Of a stretch of DNA of 32,907 nucleotides, positions 17,986-26,746 are shown in pieces. How positions within the stretch are numbered: the first letter of the stretch is position 1; the number at the start of each line of letters is the position of its first letter. Under the pieces are notes generated by a model that saw only the letters and a program-made list of their open reading frames with translations, did no database searches and had not been told where the DNA came from. The position numbers and the translations under genes are program-made. The DNA comes from Anaerolinea thermophila (GTDB lineage Bacteria; Chloroflexota; Anaerolineae; Anaerolineales; UBA4823), in the NCBI GenBank assembly GCA_020724505.1, contig DYGV01000027.1, positions 1 to 32,907 of the forward strand, in the 5' to 3' direction.

Positions 17986-18876
17986 CTAATCCAGCAATTT
18001 TTCAACTTCATCTAGCAAGAGCTGAGGTGTGCGCGCCCGGATCAGGTGGTAAGGTTTCTGGATGAACTCCTGAATGAAAGCGGCGCGTTTGTAACGTAAC
18101 TCTTCGCTGTCTAATATAGGCATGGGTAGTCCCGGCGCTAACAGGGTGTTCAGTCCCATATAGTTGATCAGGCAGTGGAAGGTTTGGTAAGCCTTCTCAA
18201 ACTCACCCAGGGCTGTCACGCTCACATCGAAATGACCGTCAATGTCCGGCACAATCACCCGATCAATCTTTGTGGGTTGCGTATGGAACACCTGCAGATC
18301 TGGCAGAACGCCGCCGAACAATTTTTGCACGCCGATGTTTTGCGATGGCTTGTCGGCGCGCTCGGTGCCTTTGGCGCGTTTCACCAGGAATACGTCCCGG
18401 CTGCCGGCGATCACCAGGCCTGTGGCGCGTTCGATCACCGTCGTCTCGGTGGCAATAAACGCCCCGCCGCGGGCGCGGGCTTCGATTTGCGCCATCGTTT
18501 TTCCGTTGTTGCTCTCTCCGCCCATGAAGAGGATGCTGACGCCGCGATAATGAACCGCAGAAGAGTGGAACAGATAAACATCTTTTTCTTCCATGCGGCG
18601 GGCAAGCAGAGTCACCAGGATTTTTTGCAGTTCACCTTCAGCCCAATCGCCCGTCAGGCGCAACTGGTCATCCTGAAAACGGATTGTCTTCTGCGCCGCG
18701 TCGCGATCCCAATATAGATCCACCTTCTCGGTGGTAATCTGGTGCGTGCGTTGCACTTTGCCCAGACGATAATCCAGGAAGGTGGTATCTTCCAGGATCC
18801 ACTCCATCGGTTCAGCGGTCTTGACATCTATACGGATCAGGGCTGGCCCTGAAGTAATTTGTTCCCTATATTCCAC
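17986..18876 (-). CDS. HPr kinase/phosphorylase-like P-loop protein
   Basis: 296 aa; LFHSSAVHYRGVSILFMGGESNNGKTMAQIEARARGGAFIATETTVI resembles an HPrK-type P-loop and surroundings. Confidence 0.55.
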   Translation of the reverse strand: MEYREQITSGPALIRIDVKTAEPMEWILEDTTFLDYRLGKVQRTHQITTEKVDLYWDRDAAQKTIRFQDDQLRLTGDWAEGELQKILVTLLARRMEEKDVYLFHSSAVHYRGVSILFMGGESNNGKTMAQIEARARGGAFIATETTVIERATGLVIAGSRDVFLVKRAKGTERADKPSQNIGVQKLFGGVLPDLQVFHTQPTKIDRVIVPDIDGHFDVSVTALGEFEKAYQTFHCLINYMGLNTLLAPGLPMPILDSEELRYKRAAFIQEFIQKPYHLIRARTPQLLLDEVEKLLD

Positions 18877-18953
18877 AATCGAACTCCTGTCATCAAGGGT
18901 TTATAACCAGCGTTTTCCAAAGCATGTACTCCAAGTGGTGAAATTCTAGCGGC

Positions 18954-19928
18954 TCACAGAGTCGTCACTGGGCGGCTCTGTAAGACATAGAGCGAATTCC
19001 CTTCAATAGCCCATTCGACATCTTGCGGGCAGCCGAAATGTCTCTCAATCGAATTGCCCAGCTCGGCCAACTGAGCAATTTCTTCCGAGGTAAGCACTTG
19101 CGCTTGAGCTTTTTCGGGCGGCAGCTCCACCTCTCGCACGCCAATGCCGTTATCCTCGCGGACAATCATCACCGTCTTGCGAGAGATGAACTTGGACACC
19201 AAACTGCCATCGGTCTTGTTGACCACATAATTATCCGGGGTCACCAGGCCAGAAACCACCGCTTCGCCCAATCCCCAGGCGGCTTCGATCATCACCCGAT
19301 CTCGCCGGCGCTGCACCGGATCTGCGGTGAACATCACCCCCGATTTGTCCGGGTTCACCATGCGCTGCACCACCACTGCCATACTGGTGTCTTTTAAACT
19401 GCCTTTTTGACCGCGGTAAAAGATCGCCCGCGGATTAAAAAACGAACTCCAGCAGGCGCGCACCTGGTTCATCACGCAATCATCGCCATAAATGTTCAAA
19501 AAAGTCTCCTGCTGACCGGCGAAGCTGGCGGCTTGAGAATCCTCGGCCGCAGCGCTGGAACGCACCGCGACGATAGCCAGGTCGCCATAATCGGCACATA
19601 GCTTCTGATAAGCGCCAACAATCATGCTGCGTAGACCGTTAGAAGGCTGCTGAGCTTCGATTTTTTGCGTGATCTCCTGCGCCACGCGTTCAAGCGCGAG
19701 GTTATCTTCGACGTTTAAACCTTGCATCATGCGCTCGATTTCGCTTCCCAATTGGCTTTCGCGCAAGAATTGCTCAAATGCGCCCGTGCAGATAACGAAG
19801 CCCGGCGGGACCGGCAGGCCGGCGCGCGCCATATCGCTCAGGCTGGCGCCTTTGCCGCCAGCGATGGAAACATCTCCACGATCAATCTCGCCAAACCAGG
19901 CGATAAAAGAACCTTCAGGACATGTCAT
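18954..19928 (-). CDS. PEP/pyruvate-binding (PPDK_N, ATP-grasp) domain protein; N-terminal half of a split PEP-synthase-like dikinase
   Basis: GKGASLSDMARAGLPVPPGFVICTGAFEQFL; VAVRSSAAAEDSQAASFAGQQETFLNI; GVMFTADPV; AAWGLGEAVVSGLVTPDNYVV; CPQDVEWAIEGNSLYVLQSRPVT. Ends after this domain. Start revised to 19928 with GGAGAGG upstream. Confidence 0.92.
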   Translation of the reverse strand: MTCPEGSFIAWFGEIDRGDVSIAGGKGASLSDMARAGLPVPPGFVICTGAFEQFLRESQLGSEIERMMQGLNVEDNLALERVAQEITQKIEAQQPSNGLRSMIVGAYQKLCADYGDLAIVAVRSSAAAEDSQAASFAGQQETFLNIYGDDCVMNQVRACWSSFFNPRAIFYRGQKGSLKDTSMAVVVQRMVNPDKSGVMFTADPVQRRRDRVMIEAAWGLGEAVVSGLVTPDNYVVNKTDGSLVSKFISRKTVMIVREDNGIGVREVELPPEKAQAQVLTSEEIAQLAELGNSIERHFGCPQDVEWAIEGNSLYVLQSRPVTTL

Positions 19929-19989
19929 TGATACAGACCTCTCCAGGGGCAAACCCTCTTGGGTCTGCCCCGTAGCAACGAAATAAACA

Positions 19990-20715
19990 CTAATCTTCGT
20001 AAATAGCGATAGCGCGAATGGGGGAAGCAGTGGTGCCCACCCATTTAATCGGCAGCGCAGAGACCTTGAAACCGAAGGGGCGCTGCAACAGCTTTTCCAG
20101 GTTCATCATGTTCTCGATGTGATAGTATTCGTGGTCAATCATCACACGGTGCGATTCCCAAAACATCTTATTCTCGAACATAGACCAAACCGGGCGATCC
20201 CAAGTAATGGCGTCTATGCCCATGACTTTGATCCCCTTTTCAATCAGATACAGCGTGGCGTCCGCGTCTACGCCGCAATGATTGCGTACATAGTCGTCGC
20301 TTTCGTTGATACGCCCGGCGCCGGTATAGATCAAGACAATATCCAACGGCTTTAGGGTGTAACCGATTTTCTTCAGCGCTTCCTCAATCTCCCCAGCGGA
20401 AATACCCGAACCAAATTCCTTGTGCGAGAAATCCAACACCACGCCGTCGCCATAGCAATACTCCAGCGGAATGCCCTCGGGACCGGGCGCTTCTTTCCGC
20501 ATGTGTTTCAGCGCATCAATGTGGGTGCCAACATGATCGCTTAGGGTGATCATGTAGCTGGCGGTCAACCAGTTTACGCCATACTTGGCCGCCCCGATGC
20601 GCTCGGCGAATTCCTCCCAACTTTCGTACATCAAAAGCGCCGGGCGCACAATGCGTGGGAAAGTCACCATATTGTTATGCACCGGCATACTGAGATCAAT
20701 AATGGTTCTGCTCAT
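19990..20715 (-). CDS. Cyclase-family (kynurenine formamidase-like) hydrolase
   Basis: 241 aa; IDLSMPVHNNMVTFP and HxGTHxDxxxH-type motif DHVGTHIDALKH. Confidence 0.88.
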   Translation of the reverse strand: MSRTIIDLSMPVHNNMVTFPRIVRPALLMYESWEEFAERIGAAKYGVNWLTASYMITLSDHVGTHIDALKHMRKEAPGPEGIPLEYCYGDGVVLDFSHKEFGSGISAGEIEEALKKIGYTLKPLDIVLIYTGAGRINESDDYVRNHCGVDADATLYLIEKGIKVMGIDAITWDRPVWSMFENKMFWESHRVMIDHEYYHIENMMNLEKLLQRPFGFKVSALPIKWVGTTASPIRAIAIYED

Positions 20716-20785
20716 AGGTTCATATCCTCCAAAAATGTATGCTTCTCGTTTTCTGTAATCTGAATACCAGCCTGTTGGCTGTTTG

Positions 20786-21604
20786 TTACTGCGATGCTGT
20801 TACGCCGCCGTCCACCATTAAGATGTGGCCGGTGATGAAGTCCGCTGCGGGAGAGGCCAGGAAGAGCGTTGCGCCTGCCACATCCACCGTTTCGCCTACC
20901 CGACCCAAGGGGATGCGCCCCACCAATCCGTTATAGAATTCGCGATCTTCCAGGTAATGCTTCACCAGTTCGGTGCGGATAAAGGTGGGCGCCACCGCGT
21001 TCACGGTGATGTTGTATTTCGCCCACTCGGTCGCCAGTTGTTTGACCAGCATGTTCATGCCGCCTTTGGTGACGCAATAGGAGATATAGCCGCGGCGCAA
21101 ACCCAACACGCTGCGCACGGACGAAATGTGAATGTGCTTGCCGCCCGTCCCCTGTTGGATCATCTGACGACCAACTGCTTGGGATAGTAAAAATGCGCCG
21201 CGCAGATTTACATTATTGACCAGATCCCAGTCCTCTAACAGATAGTCCTCCGCCGGCCTTTCGATATGCATCCCCACGCAGTTGACCAGGATATCCACAT
21301 GACCGGTCAGTTCCACCGACTCTTTGACCATGGCGGAAATGCTTTCTGGTTGGGTGATCTCGAAGCCAATGGCGTGGGCCGAGCGACCCAGATTAACGAT
21401 GCTCTCTGCGCACTCGCAAGCCTGTTCTTCACGATGATCGGCGATAATCACTGTTGCCCCCATATGCGCCAGACCGTGCGAAATAGCTGAGCCAATGCCG
21501 CCGCATCCACCGGCGACAATGGCTACCTTACCGTCGAAACGAAACAGTTTATCGAATACATCTCCGAAAGGAGAGCTTGTCTTTGTCTGCATGATCTTCT
21601 CCAC
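20786..21604 (-). CDS. SDR-family oxidoreductase
   Basis: GGCGGIGSAIS Rossmann motif, NVNLRGAFLLSQ, ISYCVTKGGMNML catalytic YxxxK, DGGVT at C-terminus. Confidence 0.93.
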   Translation of the reverse strand: MEKIMQTKTSSPFGDVFDKLFRFDGKVAIVAGGCGGIGSAISHGLAHMGATVIIADHREEQACECAESIVNLGRSAHAIGFEITQPESISAMVKESVELTGHVDILVNCVGMHIERPAEDYLLEDWDLVNNVNLRGAFLLSQAVGRQMIQQGTGGKHIHISSVRSVLGLRRGYISYCVTKGGMNMLVKQLATEWAKYNITVNAVAPTFIRTELVKHYLEDREFYNGLVGRIPLGRVGETVDVAGATLFLASPAADFITGHILMVDGGVTASQ

Positions 21605-21617
21605 GATTGATATCGGA

Positions 21618-22646
21618 TCAGCGCTCGGTGCGCCTTCCGTAAATAGCCAATAGAATAATCAACACCAGACCAAACACAACCTGCTTGCCGCCTTCTCCCA
21701 TGCGCATGGTGACTAAAAGCGCGGTCAATGTGGTCAGTAAGATAGAGCCGCCCACTGCGCCTAAATAGTTGCCAGCGCCGCCCGCCAGAGAGATTCCGCC
21801 AATCACCGCTGCCGCCACGCTCGGCAACACGTAGGGCGATCCCATTTCCATGAAGGGTAAGCCGTTATAACCCAACAAAAATACGCCTGCCAGAGCCGAG
21901 ATAGCCCCGCTAAACGCATAAGCCAGCGCCCGCACGCGTTTGGCGTGGACGCCGTTGAGTTCGGCGGTTAGCTCATTCGCACCAACCCCATATAAAGTGA
22001 TGCCCGACTTGGTGCGGCCCAATACAAAAAGGGCAATGACAATAATGACCAGCCAGACAAAAAGCATGTTGGGTATGCCGAAAAGTGACTGGCCGCTGCC
22101 GATGGTTTGCAACAGCTTGGAGGCGCTGCCTCGAATAATGAACCCTTTGCTGTATATAATCACTAAGCCATTAATCACGCTGGACATGCCCAGGGTCATA
22201 ATAAGCGGCGGGACGCTGAAGACAGCAATGCCAACACCGTTGATTAACCCCAGGAAAAAACCGACCGCAATTACTAAAGGAATAGCTATCAACAGTTTCG
22301 CATCCTCGCCTTGCATCACCACCGCCGCCATGACAGCGCAGATGCTGGCAATCGCTCCTACTGAAAGATCAATACCTTCGCCGCCAGCGATAATCACAAT
22401 GGATTGCGCCAGCACCAACACCCCCAGCAGCGAAGCGGTTTTCAGCAAGATCAATACATGATTCGGACTGGCAAAGCCGGATGATACAAACTCGCCGGCG
22501 ATAATCAGGATGATGGCGATCAAAAAAGGAACTAGCGCCCCGCGATAATAAGCGTACATCTTCTTCAAACGCGCTGTGCCGCGGGGTTCGCTGACGGTCA
22601 TAGCTCCGTTCACCGTTTTTCTCTCCTCGAAACAATGTAACTGCAA
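21618..22646 (-). CDS. Ribose-type ABC transporter permease
   Basis: Multi-TM; GGEGIDLSVGAIASICAV motif typical of RbsC-type permeases. Confidence 0.92.
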   Translation of the reverse strand: MQLHCFEERKTVNGAMTVSEPRGTARLKKMYAYYRGALVPFLIAIILIIAGEFVSSGFASPNHVLILLKTASLLGVLVLAQSIVIIAGGEGIDLSVGAIASICAVMAAVVMQGEDAKLLIAIPLVIAVGFFLGLINGVGIAVFSVPPLIMTLGMSSVINGLVIIYSKGFIIRGSASKLLQTIGSGQSLFGIPNMLFVWLVIIVIALFVLGRTKSGITLYGVGANELTAELNGVHAKRVRALAYAFSGAISALAGVFLLGYNGLPFMEMGSPYVLPSVAAAVIGGISLAGGAGNYLGAVGGSILLTTLTALLVTMRMGEGGKQVVFGLVLIILLAIYGRRTER

Positions 22647-22659
22647 TTCATCTCGGCGC

Positions 22660-23637
22660 TCATGAAATCGCTAAACTCTTGCTTTCTCTGCGCCGATATA
22701 CAACCGCCAGAGCAAGAGCCAGGATGATGATGGCGCCTTTGGTAAATTCCTGGTATTCGCTGGGAATGTTGGCGAAGTAAATCAGGTTGATCACCATATT
22801 CAAGATAATGGCGCCAAACACCGCGCCGATGACGTTGCCGCTGCCGCCCTTCAGGGCAATGCCGCCCACCACCACGGCGGCGATGGAGGTCAGGGTGTAG
22901 GAAAGCCCCAAACGGGCATCCCCTGAAGCCGCCTGAAAGGTGATGGCAAACCCACCCAACATGACGAAGAAGCTCCCCAGGATATACGAATAGAGTTTCA
23001 CCCGTCGAGTGTTGACGCCATTGGCGTATGCCGCCGCCTCATTGCTGCCTACGGCGTAGATATAGCGCCCTAATGGCCTGCGCCGAACAAAAACCCACAA
23101 TAAGTAAGCCAATACGATGACGATCAGTGGCATCGAAATCAAAGAGTATTTCCAGCTAAACCCTTTCACCAACCAGGTGGGGATCGCCCCGCCAGGCGAG
23201 GGCAGGATCAGCAGCGCCAATCCGTACCATATGGCTGAGGTGGCAAAAGTGGCGATCATCGGCGGCAGGTTCAGGTAGCCGGCAGTAAATCCGTTCACAA
23301 AACCCATACCCAGGGCGGCAATCATGGCCGCCAGAAATCCGGGGATTACTGCGGCGTGATTATCCCCTGCATCTTTCATTAACACCGCCATGATCACGTT
23401 AATCAAAGATACCTGTGTGCCAACGGACAAATCCAGCCCCCCACCCAAGATGATCACCGCCTGGCCGATGCTGATCAGGATCAATGGCGTAAAGGTCAAC
23501 AAATTGACGTTGATCACGTTGACGGCGAAGAAATTTTTCTGCAAAGCGGCGTTCAGCGCAATCACCGTGATCAAAATAATCACGCTTGGAAATTCAGGTT
23601 TGCGGCTGATATTTTTCAACTGATTTACAATATTCAT
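22660..23637 (-). CDS. Ribose-type ABC transporter permease (second)
   Basis: Multi-TM; GGGLDLSVGTQVSLINV; AVGSNEAAAYANGVNTRRVKLYSYILGS. Confidence 0.92.
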   Translation of the reverse strand: MNIVNQLKNISRKPEFPSVIILITVIALNAALQKNFFAVNVINVNLLTFTPLILISIGQAVIILGGGLDLSVGTQVSLINVIMAVLMKDAGDNHAAVIPGFLAAMIAALGMGFVNGFTAGYLNLPPMIATFATSAIWYGLALLILPSPGGAIPTWLVKGFSWKYSLISMPLIVIVLAYLLWVFVRRRPLGRYIYAVGSNEAAAYANGVNTRRVKLYSYILGSFFVMLGGFAITFQAASGDARLGLSYTLTSIAAVVVGGIALKGGSGNVIGAVFGAIILNMVINLIYFANIPSEYQEFTKGAIIILALALAVVYRRRESKSLAIS

Positions 23638-23662
23638 GGATCCTCTTTTGACTGGCGCGTGC

Positions 23663-25183
23663 TTAGGCGGATTGTTTCACCGTGGCGCGCAGCGAGGCTG
23701 CCACCAGGTTGTCTTCGGTGATCTCAGCGCCCGCCAGCTCTTCAACAATCTGGCCCTCGTAAAGCACAAAAATCCGGTCGCAATGCGAAACCAATTCTTC
23801 GTTATCGCTGGCGTAGAGAATGACCGACGTGCCGCGGCGGGCTAAGTCGCGGATCAAGTCATATAGCTCACGCTTCGCCTGCACATCCACCCCTTTGGCT
23901 GGGTCGCTCAGCAACAGTACCTGCGGCTTGAGCGGCAGCCACTTACCTACCACCACCTTCTGTTGGTTGCCTCCGCTCAGGTTTTGCATCTCGGTTTCGA
24001 GGCTCTCCGTGCGGATCGAGAGCGTGGACACCACCTGTTTGACCTCCTCTCGCAGCCTCTTGAAAGGGATCAACCAGTCGCCCCGCAAACCGAAACGGGC
24101 GTAAATCACGTTCATGAACAGGCTATGGTTGAGGAACAACCCTTCTTTTTGTCGGTCGCCAGGCACCAGTACAACGCCATGGCGGATGGCGTCGGCGGGG
24201 TGGTGAAACTTTACCGGCTTGCCATTGACGCGCAGTTCGCCTTTCTCTAGGTGGATCATGCCAGCCAACATCAGCAATAAATCTTCCTGCCCCTGACCTT
24301 GCAGCCCGCCGATGCCGATAATTTCTCCGCGATGCGCAGTAAAGCTGATTTCCTTCAGCATCCCCGCGGAAAGATGCCGGGCTTCTAGACGCGCCTCTTC
24401 CGAGCGGATGCGATCTTTCGCCCCGTTTTGCTGTCCGCTTTCTTCCTTTCCGGTAATCAGGGAAACAATGCGGTTTTCATCCCGTCCATCTTTTTCAAAG
24501 CGCACCGTGCCCACATTGGCGCCGTTGCGAAAGACGACTACATAGTCGCAGATTTCCAACACTTCCCCCAAGCGATGGGAGATGAAGATGATCGTGGTCC
24601 CCTGGCTTTTCAATTCACGCATGATCTCGAATAGCCGGTTTACTTGGGTTTGCTCCAAAGCAGCAGTCGGCTCGTCCAGGATCAGCAACTTCCCGCCCTT
24701 CGAAAGCGCTTTTGCAATCTCAACCAGTTGTTGTTCTGAAGGCAACAGGGTTTTCACCACCCGATCCAGCGAAAGCCCCGGCGCCAAGCGATTGATCACC
24801 TCCGCGGCTTTCCTGCGGGCGGTCTCATCGTCCAGCGCGCCAATTTTTGTTCTGGGCTCATGCCCAAGGTTGATGTTTTCCCAAACAGTCAGGTCGGGAA
24901 TCAGGCTTAGCTGCTGATGAACCATGACAATCCCCTGGCGCATGGCATCCATAGGCGAGCGGAAGTGGACCGGCTGCCCCTCGATATAGATCTCTCCCGC
25001 GTCGCTGTGCAGCAAGCCCATTATGATTTTAGAGAAAGTTGTCTTCCCGGAACCATTCGCTCCGAGCAGCCCGACGATTTCTCCTTGTCTGCAAGAGAAA
25101 GAACCATCCACCAGGGCTTTTACACCGCCAAAAGACTTTTTGATGGATTTCGTCTCCAGGATCACAGAGCCGTTGTTTTCCAA
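23663..25183 (-). CDS. Sugar ABC transporter ATP-binding protein (two ATPase domains)
   Basis: 506 aa; GANGSGKTTFSK, LLPSEQQLVEIAKALSKGGKLLILDEPTAAL, second half LSGGNQQKVVVGKWL. Confidence 0.94.
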   Translation of the reverse strand: MENNGSVILETKSIKKSFGGVKALVDGSFSCRQGEIVGLLGANGSGKTTFSKIIMGLLHSDAGEIYIEGQPVHFRSPMDAMRQGIVMVHQQLSLIPDLTVWENINLGHEPRTKIGALDDETARRKAAEVINRLAPGLSLDRVVKTLLPSEQQLVEIAKALSKGGKLLILDEPTAALEQTQVNRLFEIMRELKSQGTTIIFISHRLGEVLEICDYVVVFRNGANVGTVRFEKDGRDENRIVSLITGKEESGQQNGAKDRIRSEEARLEARHLSAGMLKEISFTAHRGEIIGIGGLQGQGQEDLLLMLAGMIHLEKGELRVNGKPVKFHHPADAIRHGVVLVPGDRQKEGLFLNHSLFMNVIYARFGLRGDWLIPFKRLREEVKQVVSTLSIRTESLETEMQNLSGGNQQKVVVGKWLPLKPQVLLLSDPAKGVDVQAKRELYDLIRDLARRGTSVILYASDNEELVSHCDRIFVLYEGQIVEELAGAEITEDNLVAASLRATVKQSA

Positions 25184-25206
25184 AGTTCGTCTCCTGTCCA
25201 GTTGGG

Positions 25207-25242
25207 GATGGTGTAGGGGAATGTTCGCTCCCCTACACCATC
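25207..25242. repeat. Perfect 14-bp stem-loop between SBP and ATPase genes
   Basis: GATGGTGTAGGGGA-ATGTTCGC-TCCCCTACACCATC, read directly. Confidence 0.85.
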
Positions 25243-25291
25243 CTCCGATTTAGCAAAAGCCAATCAATACAAAGCCGATCAGACGCAGGTA

Positions 25292-26485
25292 TTACTCAAA
25301 CAAGGCAAGCGCCTGCTCGTCGGTGAGCCACTCGTCGAGGAAGTAGGTTTCCGGCTTGCCTTCCATCTCCTTCAGGAACTCGTCCAGCTTCTCGTTGCCG
25401 CCGAACTTCGAGATGGGGTAGAAGAAGGTGTTGTTCTCCAGCGGCTTGAGCTGGCAGCCGATGGCCGTCAACACCGCCACCTTGATCGCCGAGCCGCTGA
25501 TCCCAGGCGGGTTCGCCTGTGCGAAGCTCTGGAAGTCGGGCTGCTTGGCAAGCTGCTCCTTCCACATCTTCAGATAGCCCGGCGTGGCTTCCCCGGTCAT
25601 CGCCTTCACTGTGCGGTTGGCCGCCTGCAGGGCGCGCATCACACCCATCGCCATCGAGTCTTCGACGAAGATGCCGTCAATCTCCGGCTGAGCGGCCAGC
25701 AGGTCGGCGGTCGCCGCCTGCGCCTTAGCCTGATCCCACATGCCGTAGATCTCCTGCACGATCTGGATGTCCGGGTAGTTGGCGAAGACATCCTTCGCCG
25801 CCTGCTTGCGGGCTTCCGCCGCCGGATGCCCGGGCAAGCCGTCAATCAAGACCACTTTGCCCTTGCCACCCAACGCTTCCGCCAGCCACTCGGCGTAACG
25901 CTTGCCCCACTGGTAGTGATCCACCGTCACGTTCACCGCATAGGGGTTGGTTACCGCCTGATCGAAGGAGATCACCGGAATGCCAGCGTCCTTTGCCTCG
26001 TCAATCACCGCATTCAGCGCCGTGGCGGAGTTGGCGTTGATCATCAGCACGTCCACCTTTTCGTTGATCATGTTGCGGAACTGCTGGATCTGCTGGTTGG
26101 TGTCCGCCCCAGCGTTCTGGATCTTCAACTCGCTGTCGGCGGCGATCCAGCCCTTTTCCTTCAGCTCGTTGAATACCTGCTCGGCCACGTTCAGGTCCTG
26201 CGTGCGCCAGTCGGTGCCGAAGTAACCGTTGCTCAGTCCCACGACGATCTTCTTCCCCGGTGTCCCACAGGTCGGCACACCCGCCGCCATCGGAGCCTCG
26301 GTCACCACGGGGGCTTCGGTAGCTACCGGGGCTTCTGTCGCGACTGGGGCTTCTTCGGTTACGGCCGGCGCCTGGGTGGCAGCCGGCGGCGCCTGAGTCG
26401 GTTGTGCGGCCGGCGTACACGCCGCGACCATGCTAACCAGGATGGTCAAGAGCATAAAGAGTGACAGGGTTCTCAATTTATTCAT
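25292..26485 (-). CDS. Sugar ABC transporter substrate-binding lipoprotein
   Basis: Signal/lipobox LSLFMLLTILVSMVAACTP, TEAPVATEAPV-type linker, periplasmic-binding fold KIVVGLSNGYFGTDWRTQDL...VDVLMINANSATALNAVIDEAKDAGIPVISFD. Start revised to 26485 (MNKLRTLS) with AAGGAGAAGG upstream. Confidence 0.93.
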   Translation of the reverse strand: MNKLRTLSLFMLLTILVSMVAACTPAAQPTQAPPAATQAPAVTEEAPVATEAPVATEAPVVTEAPMAAGVPTCGTPGKKIVVGLSNGYFGTDWRTQDLNVAEQVFNELKEKGWIAADSELKIQNAGADTNQQIQQFRNMINEKVDVLMINANSATALNAVIDEAKDAGIPVISFDQAVTNPYAVNVTVDHYQWGKRYAEWLAEALGGKGKVVLIDGLPGHPAAEARKQAAKDVFANYPDIQIVQEIYGMWDQAKAQAATADLLAAQPEIDGIFVEDSMAMGVMRALQAANRTVKAMTGEATPGYLKMWKEQLAKQPDFQSFAQANPPGISGSAIKVAVLTAIGCQLKPLENNTFFYPISKFGGNEKLDEFLKEMEGKPETYFLDEWLTDEQALALFE

Positions 26486-26746
26486 TTCCTTCTCCTTGAC
26501 TAAAATGATTGGTCCTAAGATACTTCCCAGAGCATCTGATCTACGGACATTCGCTCTTACGCTGTTTCGAGCGCCTGGCTGAGGGGTTCGAATTCCCATC
26601 CAGGTTGCGCTCACACATCTCTCTTCTTCTCGGCGATCCTTCGATATGCACCTCCGACAATCAGGATATTGGGTGGTTGCTTTTTAGCGGAAGATCGGAT
26701 GCAGATCAGCAAGGGCGTTGAATGACATCTTTGCGCCGTCCACGAT

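Noticed and set aside
26486-26614. N-terminal extension of the substrate-binding protein
   Set aside because: The lipoprotein signal begins at MNKLRTLS (26485) with a strong RBS; the extension is not signal-peptide-like.
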